DNA from: Trichomonas tenax
Lineage: Eukaryota > Parabasalia > Trichomonadida > Trichomonadidae
DNA length: 64,000 bases
Assembly: GCA_023091735.1 (NCBI GenBank)
Contig: JALKBU010000136.1
Coordinates: 1-64,000 of the forward strand
Direction of reading: 5' to 3'
Part shown: positions 51,810 through 61,300 of the stretch, one piece after another
Numbering within the stretch: position 1 is the stretch's first letter
How the letters are laid out: every line of letters starts with the position of its first letter
Made by a program: the position numbers and the translations under genes
Notes under the pieces: generated by a model
The model's database searches: none
The model's input: the letters and a program-made list of their open reading frames with translations, nothing else
Told to the model about the DNA's origin: nothing

Positions 51810-52614
51810 ATGGATTTTGATAATGCTTTTGCACATTGTATTAGAAATGGAGATGTCAATGGAATCGCATCTTTAGGTATAAACTCAGACAGCGTGAATG
51901 AACTAGTATATTTTAATTTCTAACAAACAGTTATCTTGCCCGACTCCTGTGCCACAAAAACCAGGTCAATTCTTTCTTCCTAGTGTTAGTTATCCCACTC
52001 CACTCGTTTACGCGATATTATGCAAACAAGATTTAGTCGTAGAAAAATTATTAAGCATAGGAGCGAACCCAGAACTAAAAGTTGGTAACTGGGAGCCGAT
52101 ACATTACGCCGTAGCATCGAGAGATTATACAATTACGCAAATTCTTTTAGTAAATTCTCCAAAATTAATTTCAAATAAAACACAAAACACTGGAAACACA
52201 CCTTTGCACATCGCTGTTTCATCTGGTGAAGAGAATTTAGTACTTTTACTTCTTCGATATTCAGCAGATCCAAATACTTATAACAATTCAGACAAAACAC
52301 CAGTATTCCTAGCAGAACATCTCCACGACAGCAATATACTTCGTGATCTCATAGTTTTTGGAGGAAATACTGATGCTAAAAACATTAGTGGAATTTCTGC
52401 AAAAGAATACGCGAAAAACAACAAACTCGAAATGGCAATAAAGTTCTTCGAAAAGGATGCAGACGTTGATCAACCAACTCGGGAAGAATTACTTGTTGAA
52501 TTAGATGCTTTAGAAAAAGTTGATGTTAAATCAATAGATTTCACAGAACAAATTGACGTATTGGAGCAAAGAATAACTGCTGCAGAAGAAATAATAGAAT
52601 ATAGAAACAACTAA
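51810..52614 (+). CDS. Ankyrin-repeat protein containing a 25-nt intron
   Basis: Exon 1 51810-51905 (32 codons, MDFDNAFAHCIRNGDVNGIA...NEL), intron 51906-51930, exon 2 51931-52614. The spliced product is 259 residues. Three to four ankyrin units follow (PLVYAILCKQDLVVEKLLSI, EPIHYAVASRDYTITQILLV, GNTPLHIAVSSGEENLVLLL, KTPVFLAEHLHDSNILRDLI). The C-terminal 60 residues form an acidic coiled coil (ELLVELDALEKVDVKSIDFT...EQRITAAEEIIEYR). Without splicing exon 1 ends in TAA at 51921-51923. GACACTTTTTAT about 25 nt upstream is Inr-like. Confidence 0.75.
51906..51930 (+). other. 25-nt spliceosomal intron
   Basis: Starts GTATAT and ends CTAACAAACAG, with a CTAAC branch site fused to the 3' splice site, as in trichomonads (consensus ACTAACACACAG). 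Removing it joins two in-frame exons (phase 0) and skips the in-frame TAA. Introns of about 23-25 nt are among the shortest known. Confidence 0.75.
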
Positions 52615-52704
52615 TTGAATATTTTTTTGTAAAGTTAAAATTTGCAAATGTTAAAATATATCATTTGTAGTATTATCACAAATTAAAACACTTTTTTTAA
52701 AAAA

Positions 52705-54747
52705 TCAGAACATTTGAGAATCGTCGTCAGAATTCTGCTTCTTCGTTTTCTTATTCTTAGAACCTTTTGGTCGTCCTCTTCCACGATGCAATGGAGCATC
52801 TTCATCATCACTTGCAGAGCTCGATGAAGAGTCCTTTGGTGGAGATGGTGGGAGTGCTTGCGAAGCTGATGCTGAAGCTATTGCTTGCACCTGCTTCAAG
52901 TTCAAGGATGCGGACCTTGAAATAGACTGCGCTTCTTTCGGTTTGACAGTCTTGCATCTCAAAGCTGTAGGGCGTGATTTATGATATTGATCTATGCGAA
53001 GCTCTGGTGAAGCAGTAGCCCAAGCAATCTCAGAGGCTCTGCAGTGGACAACATGTGATGGAACAACAGCGTGTGCATGCAAACACTCAAGTTCAACAGG
53101 TGCGTATTTATCATTGATTACTGTCTTCGCGCCATCGATCAATGTATTGGTTGGAGACAAATGCGTTGGCCTCTTCGTGGTATCTTCGATCTGTCCGACA
53201 TCGAAAACCCACTCAGACATAGTGAAATCTGTTGGGAAGTACTGTTGGAACTGGTGACACTCTGGATTCTTGGCAACAACAAAAACGCCGATGCCGCCAC
53301 CTGTATCACCTGAGAAAATCTTCAGACCGCTCGGATGCCACGTAACGAACTGGTTACGAGGCGCGTCGTATGGAATTTCAAGTTTGTTCAATGGCTCTGG
53401 ATTTGTGAGATCGCAAATGTAAATCGAAGCTCTGCTGACAAAAGCAATGACTGTTGGAACAATTGGATGCGGAGAAACTGAAACGAAGTTTTCCTTTGAA
53501 GCATCAAATGTATAAATTGTTCTCGGATCAGACACAGACCAAGCATAACAAGTATTTGCAGATGTCGCAAAAATGAAACTCTCATCGCATGAAACTTGAA
53601 CATCGGCGAAGTGCAATCTTCTTGGAATACCACCAACAGAGTATGAAACTAAAGGCTCATAAGTGTCGTTGATGTTCCAAAGCTTGATTTCGCCACCTTT
53701 CTGTGACCACGTCAATAATGTTGATGGATAATTCTTGAGCCAAATAACACCATTTGCGCCAGCTTCGTGTGCCTTAAATCGCCACTGATGGTTATTGTCT
53801 GTTGTTGTAATATATACTTCACCATTCTCCAGTGAAGAAGCTACCATATATCCACCGTGTGAGAACTGAATCGCTGTGATTGGAGATCTATAATTCTTTT
53901 CTATGATTACAGGGAGTGGAGTCTTAATGAAATTCATTGGATCATAATTTGCGAACTCAATGAAGTCTTCAGAGTTTGGATAAACATCAGGAAGTTGAAC
54001 AAGATCGTAAAATTGACCTTGTTCAAATTTACTATCAAGTTCATTGATTTTGTTTGGTGTTTCTGCTATTTTGAGAATACGCATGATACCACTCTCTGTA
54101 CCAACTGCTATTAAGTCGTTTAAAGGCGAAAAACAAATTTCGTTAATTGCTTGCGCGTCATGCATATAACACATATTTACTGCCGCTCCATTTTCGAGGC
54201 TCCACAGTCTTAGTGTAGAATCTTCGCCAATACTCGCGATTAATCTATGATCTGGCGACATTTCTGTTTGAAGAACGGGTTCATCGTGTCCTTTGAATGA
54301 TTTCATGATGGATAGAGACGGAACGTGCCATGCTTTGATGTTTGTATCCTGAGATCCACTTATTAAAATTTGTCCAGTTGGATCAGGATTCATGCTTCTA
54401 ATAGAACGTGTATGACCGAGAATTCTTGCTGTCAATTTCAAATCTTTCAGTCTTTTGATAATAATTTCTGCTTCTTTTGCATATTTCGATTTATTTTTGA
54501 TATTATATGTGTTAGAGTTGTAAATAATCGACGGATATGTTGTTGCAGGAGCCTTTCTTTTCAGAAGGTTGATGATATAGCCACTGCCGACTCCATCCAG
54601 TGTCATATTTGCATTTTCTCGCTCTTGATCAGTAGGAAATGCAGATTTTTCGAAGTCATTCGCAATCTGCGCCCTGTTTGTGGAGCGAAGGAGCTGAAGA
54701 ACTGTTGTGTTGATTTCACATTCGATATGTGGATCCGCGATGGACAT
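52705..54747 (-). CDS. WD40 protein, BRWD/PHIP-like, with AT-hook
   Basis: 680 residues from the ATG at 54745-54747 (three codons after an in-frame GTG). An N-terminal helical domain (1-110) is followed by about seven WD40 repeats: LGHTRSIRSMNPDPTGQILI, GSQDTNIKAW, GHDEPVLQTEMSPDHRLIAS and ASIGEDSTLRLW (about 110-240), then divergent ones to about 500. Near the C terminus RGRGRPKGSK is an AT-hook motif within a basic tail. The order resembles BRWD/PHIP proteins but there is no bromodomain. A chromatin-associated role is inferred. AAAAAGTGAC lies 3 nt before the ATG. Confidence 0.75.
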   Translation of the reverse strand: MSIADPHIECEINTTVLQLLRSTNRAQIANDFEKSAFPTDQERENANMTLDGVGSGYIINLLKRKAPATTYPSIIYNSNTYNIKNKSKYAKEAEIIIKRLKDLKLTARILGHTRSIRSMNPDPTGQILISGSQDTNIKAWHVPSLSIMKSFKGHDEPVLQTEMSPDHRLIASIGEDSTLRLWSLENGAAVNMCYMHDAQAINEICFSPLNDLIAVGTESGIMRILKIAETPNKINELDSKFEQGQFYDLVQLPDVYPNSEDFIEFANYDPMNFIKTPLPVIIEKNYRSPITAIQFSHGGYMVASSLENGEVYITTTDNNHQWRFKAHEAGANGVIWLKNYPSTLLTWSQKGGEIKLWNINDTYEPLVSYSVGGIPRRLHFADVQVSCDESFIFATSANTCYAWSVSDPRTIYTFDASKENFVSVSPHPIVPTVIAFVSRASIYICDLTNPEPLNKLEIPYDAPRNQFVTWHPSGLKIFSGDTGGGIGVFVVAKNPECHQFQQYFPTDFTMSEWVFDVGQIEDTTKRPTHLSPTNTLIDGAKTVINDKYAPVELECLHAHAVVPSHVVHCRASEIAWATASPELRIDQYHKSRPTALRCKTVKPKEAQSISRSASLNLKQVQAIASASASQALPPSPPKDSSSSSASDDEDAPLHRGRGRPKGSKNKKTKKQNSDDDSQMF

Positions 54748-55380
54748 GGATGTCACTTTTTGACTAATATTTTCCTTTTTAAAAAATTTGCGACAAATGG
54801 ACTTTGAACTGTTCCTTTATATTGAATTTCAACCTATTTTTGAGTTATAATCACAAGCAATCATAAATTCAAAAAAATCTCTTTCATTCTTAATTTTCAT
54901 CAATAATCTATCTAACCAATATATTATCATGTTCATTCACTATATTTTTGTATCATTTAATTCATATATTCCCATATGTTTATCCTTCTCTAACTTAACT
55001 AATTTTTCATTATCTTTATCTGAAGAATATCTCTTGAGCACAATATGAGACTTACTATAGCACATCTCTATTCTATACTACAACCATTGGGCTATATATA
55101 CCAAAAATACAGATTGATGAAAAGATGAATGTATTTAGATTTTTTATGAAATTGCTTTCCTACGCCTTAGGGAAGAAGGACGGGATTTATTTCCTGATAC
55201 TACGGAAAAGAAAGGGATTTATTTCTTAATACTACAGGGAAGAATATAAGGTATGCATTGCTTAAAGGAAAGTAGCATAATCTTCCTAAGTTTGTCATCG
55301 ACAAATGAATTTTTGTTATTATTTTGATTGTGTGAATTAAAAGGACAGTTATCTGTCGAAAAAAAATCAAAATCAATTTC
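54748..55380. other. Intergenic spacer with a short tandem repeat
   Basis: 55172-55243 holds two copies of a unit of about 35 bp (GGGATTTATTTC.T.ATACTAC). The rest is AT-rich. Confidence 0.45.
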
Positions 55381-56245
55381 TTATTCTACTAATTTAGAAC
55401 TTTCGATTGTAATGGATGCAGAATTGTAATTCAAGGAGATGACTGGATTGTAGAGATATGTATTGGTAACCAAAAAACCTTTTCCACCAAACACATAAAA
55501 GAAATAGTTGTCTTTTGAATAGTTATCTTTGATAACACGTGAATCAATTGTTGTATATCCAATGACATATATCATTCCTGCATATTTACCTGAACAGTTT
55601 TGTTTTTCAACATTACAATTAGACATTTGATAATTTCCTCCATTGAAAACAAGAGCGAGACCACCTTAAGGATGTATTGTTTTTAAAATTTGATGATGCG
55701 ATGGATGAAACAGCATTTGAAGCGAATATTCTAATACGTTTCACATTTTGTAGTGTTGATTTTATTGACCCTATGATAGCCACAATAATGGTAAAAAGCG
55801 CCTTGTCCTTCAATATCACATAACTCAGAAAATGAGCATTGTTCGAGGAAGTTTTTAGACTCTGCATTCTGTGTAATTTCGTCATATGAGTGTATGCCAT
55901 CATTTCTGCTTGAACAATTCGTACAGCAAACTTTATTTTGAACAATTTAGCCAGAATTAGAAAAATAAATATTTCCACCATTTGAGGTATCAACATTTGA
56001 GTTGAAAAAGATTTTTCAACAAGAAGGATTGTTTGGGACCCAGAACTTGAATCATATTTTATTGATTTTGTTTCCATTTGAATAAATGACATATCATGAA
56101 CGTAATGGCGCCCACTGGCACTGAGCTGAATCGTGTTTTTGTCTGGATTAGTAGTTATCTCATTATTAAAATTATCGGTAAAAAATTCCGCCCATTCAAG
56201 CTCTAAATATATACGGTATATAATGCTCACCTTAAATAATATCAA
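55381..56245 (-). pseudogene. Beta-helix surface protein gene, decayed
   Basis: The frame starting at 56245 reads a trichomonad beta-helix family N terminus (ATG then LFKVSIIYRIYL...). Then, in another frame (about 56020-55690), it reads NVDTSNGGNIYFSNSG, a TAA, IVQNKVCCTNCSSRND and FLEQCSFSELCDIE, and then a third segment (55626-55381) with SNCNVEKQNCSGKYAGMIYV. So at least two frameshifts and one nonsense codon. The GGNIYFSNSG and CxNCS motifs are typical of a multigene family in this group that is related to the gene at 40626-42026. Probably a non-functional copy. Confidence 0.6.
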
Positions 56246-56459
56246 TCCACAAATAATGAAAACTAATGCTACATTTTGAGATTGAGAATGTTCATCTGAA
56301 CCCCTTCAAAGAAAAATAATGTAAAAAGTTTATAAAATTTGAACATTGTGTGTTGCGTTATTAAGCGTTCCAGAAATTAAACGTCTAAATAAAAAAAAAC
56401 AGAAGCAAAATTTAATAAAATCAAAATTTAGAAACAATTTAATAATAATATTAATCACT

Positions 56460-57794
56460 CTATATGTGTTTGATCTGATCCTTGAAGTTTTCGTAGTTAT
56501 CATTAATCAAAATAACAAGTTGACGCTTATTGATATGTTTCATCGTCAAAGGATCCTGTTTTGTCGTCGTAAGGATGTGCAGCCAAGTGTTATAGTCGAG
56601 GACAGTTCCATCAGGTGAAATTGTTGGAACTTGGATCTGTTCACCAGTTATGCAATCTGTTTTGTTCTTTAATGGATTCTGCTTCGCCATCTTCTCGTAG
56701 AAACTCTCTGCTGGTGCCTTAGGCTGCTTTGGAACTCTTGGCTTCTTGTGCTTTGGAACAATCTCGATTTCCTCATCGGATTCGCGAAGTCCGGAGGCCT
56801 TCTTGTGATAAGGTTGTCGGTCTTTATATCTGAGATTGCCTTCTTTGTCGAAGTGATAATCAGCGTCCTTGATTTCACCTGAAGCGACAAGTTTTCTGTA
56901 GTAATTAGCGCATTGGTATCCAACGCGTCCAGGAATCGTCTGTGAGAAGATTCCCCACTTTCCTGTTTTGAAACCATCTTCACGCATCTCTGCCAATCTC
57001 GCGAAAAACAGAGCTTTCTCTTGTTTCGTCCAAGGACCATTGCGCTGCTCTTCACCCGGTGGCAAGTGTCGGTAAAGATATGCGTTCGGGTTCTTCATAC
57101 CTGTGATATATGATTTCTTTCTCGCCTCGCTCCAAGCGTTCCAAATGTCCTCATCAATGTTCTCTGGACATGGGTATTCGGAATTAGACTCAGAACACGC
57201 GACTTTTGTAACTTTTTTCTTTGTATATGGTGTTGGACGCTTCCTTGGCTTGAGAACAACTTCATCATCGTCACTCGAGTCCTCTTCGAAGTCACTGGAC
57301 TCTGATTCTTGATATGATCTTTGTTTATTAATTTTAGTTTGTATTTGCTTAAGATAGCGCTTGGATTTGCATTTCTTTGATGCTTTCATGCGCTCTTTTG
57401 TCTCCTGTTTGACTTCTTTCCTGAAGTTTCTATCTTCAATGCATGAAAGTAAGTCTTCCGGTGACATATCTTTCTTCAAGAACGCTATATATATGTTGAG
57501 TGGTGTGGCTTCAGGCCATTTTCTATAAAATTTGCCTAAATGCTTATTTAATTGAATAAGTCTCAGATTTATTGCTCTTTTCTTGTTTTCTATAATAGCT
57601 TTTTGCGTCTTTGAGTCATCCTCTATGAAGTTATCCCTATAATATGGGGAAATATCCTCTAATAAAATAGGATCATAATCAAAATCATCATTTTCGTTCG
57701 CGCTGTCCATCTGTTCAGGACTATTTTGCTCTTGCTCTGTCTCTTCACTGCCCGTAGTGAGAACAATCTCAGGTGAATGCCGGTAATCGATCAT
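56460..57794 (-). CDS. Myb/SANT protein with a U-box-like C-terminus
   Basis: 444 residues. An acidic N terminus (1-60), a basic Ser/Asp-rich middle and a helix (213-245) precede a Myb/SANT domain at 252-303 with W255, W280 and the third hydrophobic position in CANYYRKLV: GPWTKQEKALFFARLAEMRE. The C terminus (379-441: DCITGEQIQVPTISPDGTVL, YNTWL, QDPLTMKHINKRQLVILIND) follows the U-box pattern (D-x-T/I-G/E-x-P...SPDG-x-x-x-D-x-x-x-W, DP-x-T, L-x-x-N). Myb proteins are numerous in trichomonads; linkage to a U-box-like domain is unusual. DNA binding and ubiquitin ligase function are inferences. TCACTTTT (minus strand) lies 34 nt upstream. Confidence 0.65.
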   Translation of the reverse strand: MIDYRHSPEIVLTTGSEETEQEQNSPEQMDSANENDDFDYDPILLEDISPYYRDNFIEDDSKTQKAIIENKKRAINLRLIQLNKHLGKFYRKWPEATPLNIYIAFLKKDMSPEDLLSCIEDRNFRKEVKQETKERMKASKKCKSKRYLKQIQTKINKQRSYQESESSDFEEDSSDDDEVVLKPRKRPTPYTKKKVTKVACSESNSEYPCPENIDEDIWNAWSEARKKSYITGMKNPNAYLYRHLPPGEEQRNGPWTKQEKALFFARLAEMREDGFKTGKWGIFSQTIPGRVGYQCANYYRKLVASGEIKDADYHFDKEGNLRYKDRQPYHKKASGLRESDEEIEIVPKHKKPRVPKQPKAPAESFYEKMAKQNPLKNKTDCITGEQIQVPTISPDGTVLDYNTWLHILTTTKQDPLTMKHINKRQLVILINDNYENFKDQIKHI

Positions 57795-57827
57795 CTGGCA
57801 AATTAAAAATAAACGGTCGACCTGGAC

Positions 57828-57835
57828 AAAAGTGA
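57828..57835 (-). promoter_or_regulatory. Inr-like TCACTTTT motif
   Basis: Minus-strand TCACTTTT 34 nt before the Myb/U-box-like gene's ATG, matching TCAYTW. Confidence 0.4.
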
Positions 57836-58398
57836 TTTATGTTTTAATATATCGTCATAAGGCGAATAGAATACGTGAAAACTAATTGGAGCACTGTATA
57901 TCGGATGACTTAGAAAGCCTTATAATATCATTTTATATATACTTTTGAAAATATAAAATATATTATAAAAACTAACACATTAATATAATATATTGTCCAT
58001 AAATATATAAAATTTTTAGATTAATCGATTCTAGGACCGATATTTATATTTTTGAAAAATTTTAAAAGATTATGAAAATTGATGATAGTATTATAATGTA
58101 TGGTCCGAAAATGGATATAACTTTTCGATTAATCGATTCCAGGACCATTATATAGATGAAAAAATGAAATATATCGATATTCTATCAAAACAGTGATAGC
58201 CATGCATAAAGCAGGTATCATTTTGGGATTATTCTGAATTAATATCGATTATTTCATGATTCAAAAATATAAATATCGAAGATATATATGTAAAACCTAG
58301 TTCAAAATGGAGATATTAATGTGCGCAAAACAGATACATGGTTCTTTTCCTTTGATAAATTAGGGATTAATCAACATCAAATACATGAATTAAGAATG
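57836..58398. other. Intergenic spacer with a paired repeat
   Basis: ATTAATCGATTCTAGGACC at about 58020-58038 and ATTAATCGATTCCAGGACC at about 58129-58147 are near-identical copies about 110 bp apart, between divergent genes. Otherwise AT-rich. Confidence 0.5.
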
Positions 58399-58408
58399 TC
58401 ACCTTTTT
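58399..58408 (+). promoter_or_regulatory. Inr-like TCACCTTTTT motif
   Basis: TCACCTTTTT, near the Inr consensus, 31 nt before the ATG of the coiled-coil gene. Confidence 0.4.
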
Positions 58409-58438
58409 AAAAGACGTTAAAAAAGGAATTCTCGAAAA

Positions 58439-59671
58439 ATGAAATCCATTGGTGAGATCGCGAACTCTCACACTGAGGACATTTATTCTAACTGCATTAG
58501 AAGCTATATTGTTGAAATTAGAAAGTTAAGAGATCAATTAAAAGTTTCTAACTCAGAACGTGAATCGCACAAGAAAGCAGCAGTTAAAATCTCACAACAA
58601 CTTGCTGAATACAAACAACAGAGTGAAACATACAAAAAGGCAGTATCGGAATTAAATAAACAAGTTGAAAATCTCAATAAAACAAACGATGGTATCGTAG
58701 AAGATGCGAATAAGGAAATTGCAAAGATAAACGCAGAGCTGCAAGCCAGCAGAAAAGAAATTGCTGAGTTAAAACAGAAAATTGCACAAATAAATCAAGC
58801 AAATCGTGATTTGTTTGAAGCAAGAGAAGATTGTGCTTCAAGACTTGCAGAATCTACTTCTGAATGTATGAGACTACGATCAATGATCACAGAGACAAAT
58901 GAAAAACTTTCAGCATCAAATAATCGCTGCTCAGAGCTTTTAATCAAATACAATGAAGCAAGAGAAACAGCAGATTCACTGACAGCTATTAATCAAAAAT
59001 TACAGTCACAAGTTTCATTTAATGAACATCGATATGCTGAACAAAGCACTTTCATCGAAGACCTTAAATTCCGCGTTATATCACTTGAAGAGTCAATAAA
59101 GAACTCTGGCAAAGTCGAGTCACTTCTCAGTGAACGCAATGCCACAATTATATCGCTTAGAGATCAAATATCGAAGTATGATCTCAAATGCCAAGCAATC
59201 ACTGATGCGCTAAAACATGCACAAGAACAACTTCAATCTTCTCGTATATATGATAAAGAAGTTGCAACTCTTCGTGAGCAACATCAATCTCTTCTTAAGC
59301 GCGCTGAAGATGCAGAGCAACTCTTGCGTAAATACGAGCAGGAGCTCATTGACAAGAAAGAAGACTACACTCGTGCAATGACCGTTCAAAGTTCGACCAT
59401 CGAAGAACTCCAAAAACAAGTGCTAGATGGTCAACAAGAGTTAGATAGAGCTGTGCAAGCGCAGAAGAAGGCTGAGGCAGAAGCAGAAGCTTCAAAATTT
59501 ACTGTGGAAGAACTTACAAAGAATTATTCACAGTTTGAAGAAACTGTTGTTAGAATACAAGAAAGAATGAGAACTAAGAGTCTTTCTGGTTCTGATTTAC
59601 AGATTCCATCTCCAATCAAGCGTGTTTCCTTCCCAGGAGGCCAAGCAACAACAGAACAGTCATTATTTTGA
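58439..59671 (+). CDS. Long coiled-coil protein
   Basis: 410 residues. Coiled coil for most of its length (about 20-380), with strong heptads such as IRKLRDQLKVSNSERESHKK and IAELKQKIAQINQANRDLFE. The C terminus has a short basic Pro/Ser region (DLQIPSPIKRVSFPGGQ), which could be a kinase or cyclin-dependent site (SPIKR). No other domain recognised. Structural or cytoskeletal role likely, but not shown. Frame intact, ATG start preceded by an Inr-like motif. Confidence 0.65.
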   Translation: MKSIGEIANSHTEDIYSNCIRSYIVEIRKLRDQLKVSNSERESHKKAAVKISQQLAEYKQQSETYKKAVSELNKQVENLNKTNDGIVEDANKEIAKINAELQASRKEIAELKQKIAQINQANRDLFEAREDCASRLAESTSECMRLRSMITETNEKLSASNNRCSELLIKYNEARETADSLTAINQKLQSQVSFNEHRYAEQSTFIEDLKFRVISLEESIKNSGKVESLLSERNATIISLRDQISKYDLKCQAITDALKHAQEQLQSSRIYDKEVATLREQHQSLLKRAEDAEQLLRKYEQELIDKKEDYTRAMTVQSSTIEELQKQVLDGQQELDRAVQAQKKAEAEAEASKFTVEELTKNYSQFEETVVRIQERMRTKSLSGSDLQIPSPIKRVSFPGGQATTEQSLF

Positions 59672-59766
59672 TTAATTTTCATGTTTATTTTGTTTTATTA
59701 AACTTATTTGTTATTATTTTATAAAAATTCTAGATTTGAGAGAAGAGTAACAAACAAAATATTTAC

Positions 59767-60447
59767 TTAATCAATGGTTAATAAACAATTCTGTGTTAGG
59801 ACTGAGTCACGATCGCATGCCATGAATACTTGGAGAGCAAGGCTTGAATCATAACCATTTTCACGAAAACGACGAAGGGCAAAGATATCGTCTTTTGATA
59901 AATCGATAGCTGACTTTTCAGCCTGCTTCTTTTGGTCTTTTGGTGTAGTTTCGATGAGATTCTTGATCAATTTTCTTTCTGATTGTGGATCGAAATCATC
60001 AACTTCTGGAATATTATCTTCTATCAGGTACTCTGCAGCCCTCTCAACATTATATGATGCTGAAATAAGAGCTCTACGGCATTTATCGTGTTCAAATCCC
60101 ATTTTTTCTAATTTGTGAATAAATTTATCGATATTCTTTGGTACATATACATCTGAGCGAGGTGGGAGGCACCTCCTTCTAGTCTTTTTCTGTTTGTTGT
60201 TAGATGATATATTCGTACTAACAAATTGCTGTGGTTGAGGATAAATCGAGATAAATTCGTGTGGTTTAACCTCTAAATCTGCGATTTTCTGATTATCTTG
60301 AAGGAATTGCGCATGGAAAAATAATGAAAATGAATTTAATTGCATGTTAATCTGTGATGCGAGGACTTCTTTCAATGCCTTCACGTCCATTTCATCATCG
60401 ACGGCGACGTGCGCGGACTTACCACTGAGAGTACGGCAACACAACAT
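59767..60447 (-). CDS. RAD23: Rad23-like ubiquitin receptor (UBL-UBA-UBA)
   Basis: 226 residues. Residues 1-72 form a ubiquitin-like domain (VDDEMDVKALKEVLASQINM...LEVKPHEFISIY). UBA1 is at 104-144 (LEKMGFEHDKCRRALISASY NVERAAEYLI). The C terminus (184-224, DDIFALRRFRENGYDSSLAL, then QVFMACDRD) matches the second UBA of Rad23, including the Q-x-x-x-AC-D signature. The middle (150-183) is short, so the XPC-binding domain of Rad23 seems missing or reduced. Rad23 carries polyubiquitinated substrates to the proteasome and acts in nucleotide excision repair; the repair partner interaction may be lost here. Confidence 0.8.
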   Translation of the reverse strand: MLCCRTLSGKSAHVAVDDEMDVKALKEVLASQINMQLNSFSLFFHAQFLQDNQKIADLEVKPHEFISIYPQPQQFVSTNISSNNKQKKTRRRCLPPRSDVYVPKNIDKFIHKLEKMGFEHDKCRRALISASYNVERAAEYLIEDNIPEVDDFDPQSERKLIKNLIETTPKDQKKQAEKSAIDLSKDDIFALRRFRENGYDSSLALQVFMACDRDSVLTQNCLLTID

Positions 60448-61240
60448 TCTGTCTCTGAAAATAAAATTTTTTCTTCATTCAAAAAACTTGGTTGGTCATA
60501 AAATTGAATAAGCCGAAATTTTTGTAAAATAAATCGAATATTTGGTATATACACTCTCTATCAGGTCTATTTTTATCGAAATTTTTCGGAGAAAACGAAA
60601 TGAAAAGTTTGATCATATCATATTTCGCTGAACTGTTGAGCTAAAACAGCAGCAATTACATCAGCTATGCCGTGGACACAAAATTAACGACAAAAAGACA
60701 TGTAGTTTCCTGACATTTTCTATTTCGGGCAATAGATATGAAAAATCGATGTAGGTGAAGGATCAGATTACAAATAACTAAAAATTAGATCACGTTAAGA
60801 ATCAAAGTTGTTCACTCAAAATTTTGATGGAATGGATATTGGAAATACTACAATAAGAAGTTTTCATTAAGAAAGCTCAAAAAGGACATTTTTCTGGAAA
60901 TATTTTGATTGAGAGAGTTCAATTTGTAAAATGAACAAATCGGTAAAATGGCGAGATGTGATCGAATAAATGTGATAAGCAATAACACCATAGATGCACG
61001 CCTGCAACACGATAACAGAGGTAACGCTTGATTCCGGCGAGAAAAGAAAGTATTCAAATTAAAGTTATTGACACTTCACTTCGCTGATCCAAATGCTATA
61101 AAATTTAAATGGTAGACAAGGCATGATATGTGGATGCTATAGCAGGGAGATCTAGGAAAACTTTCTGCTACAAAAAAAGTTATAAATTGGGAAAAAAGGT
61201 TAATTACCTAAAATAATCAGGAGAGTTTACATGTCAGAAT
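60448..61240. other. Intergenic spacer
   Basis: AT-rich, with TTTACATGTCA at 61227-61237 just left of the tRNA-like sequence. No supported gene. Confidence 0.5.
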
Positions 61241-61300
61241 AGTGTAACCGTTAGGTAAACTTATTTTCCGATATTAGGTCCGGGTTCGAGTCTAGAAAGC
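61241..61300 (+). ncRNA. tRNA-like relic with Pol III A and B boxes
   Basis: TAGTGTAACCG at 61241-61251 fits the A-box (TRGYNNARNNG) and GGTTCGAGTCT at 61284-61294 fits the B-box (GGTTCGANNCC) at 10 of 11 positions, 33 nt apart as in a tRNA. The flanks do not form a 7-bp acceptor stem and the T-stem pairs poorly, so it is not a functional tRNA as read. It may be a decayed tRNA or a tRNA-derived (SINE-like) unit. Confidence 0.35.
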
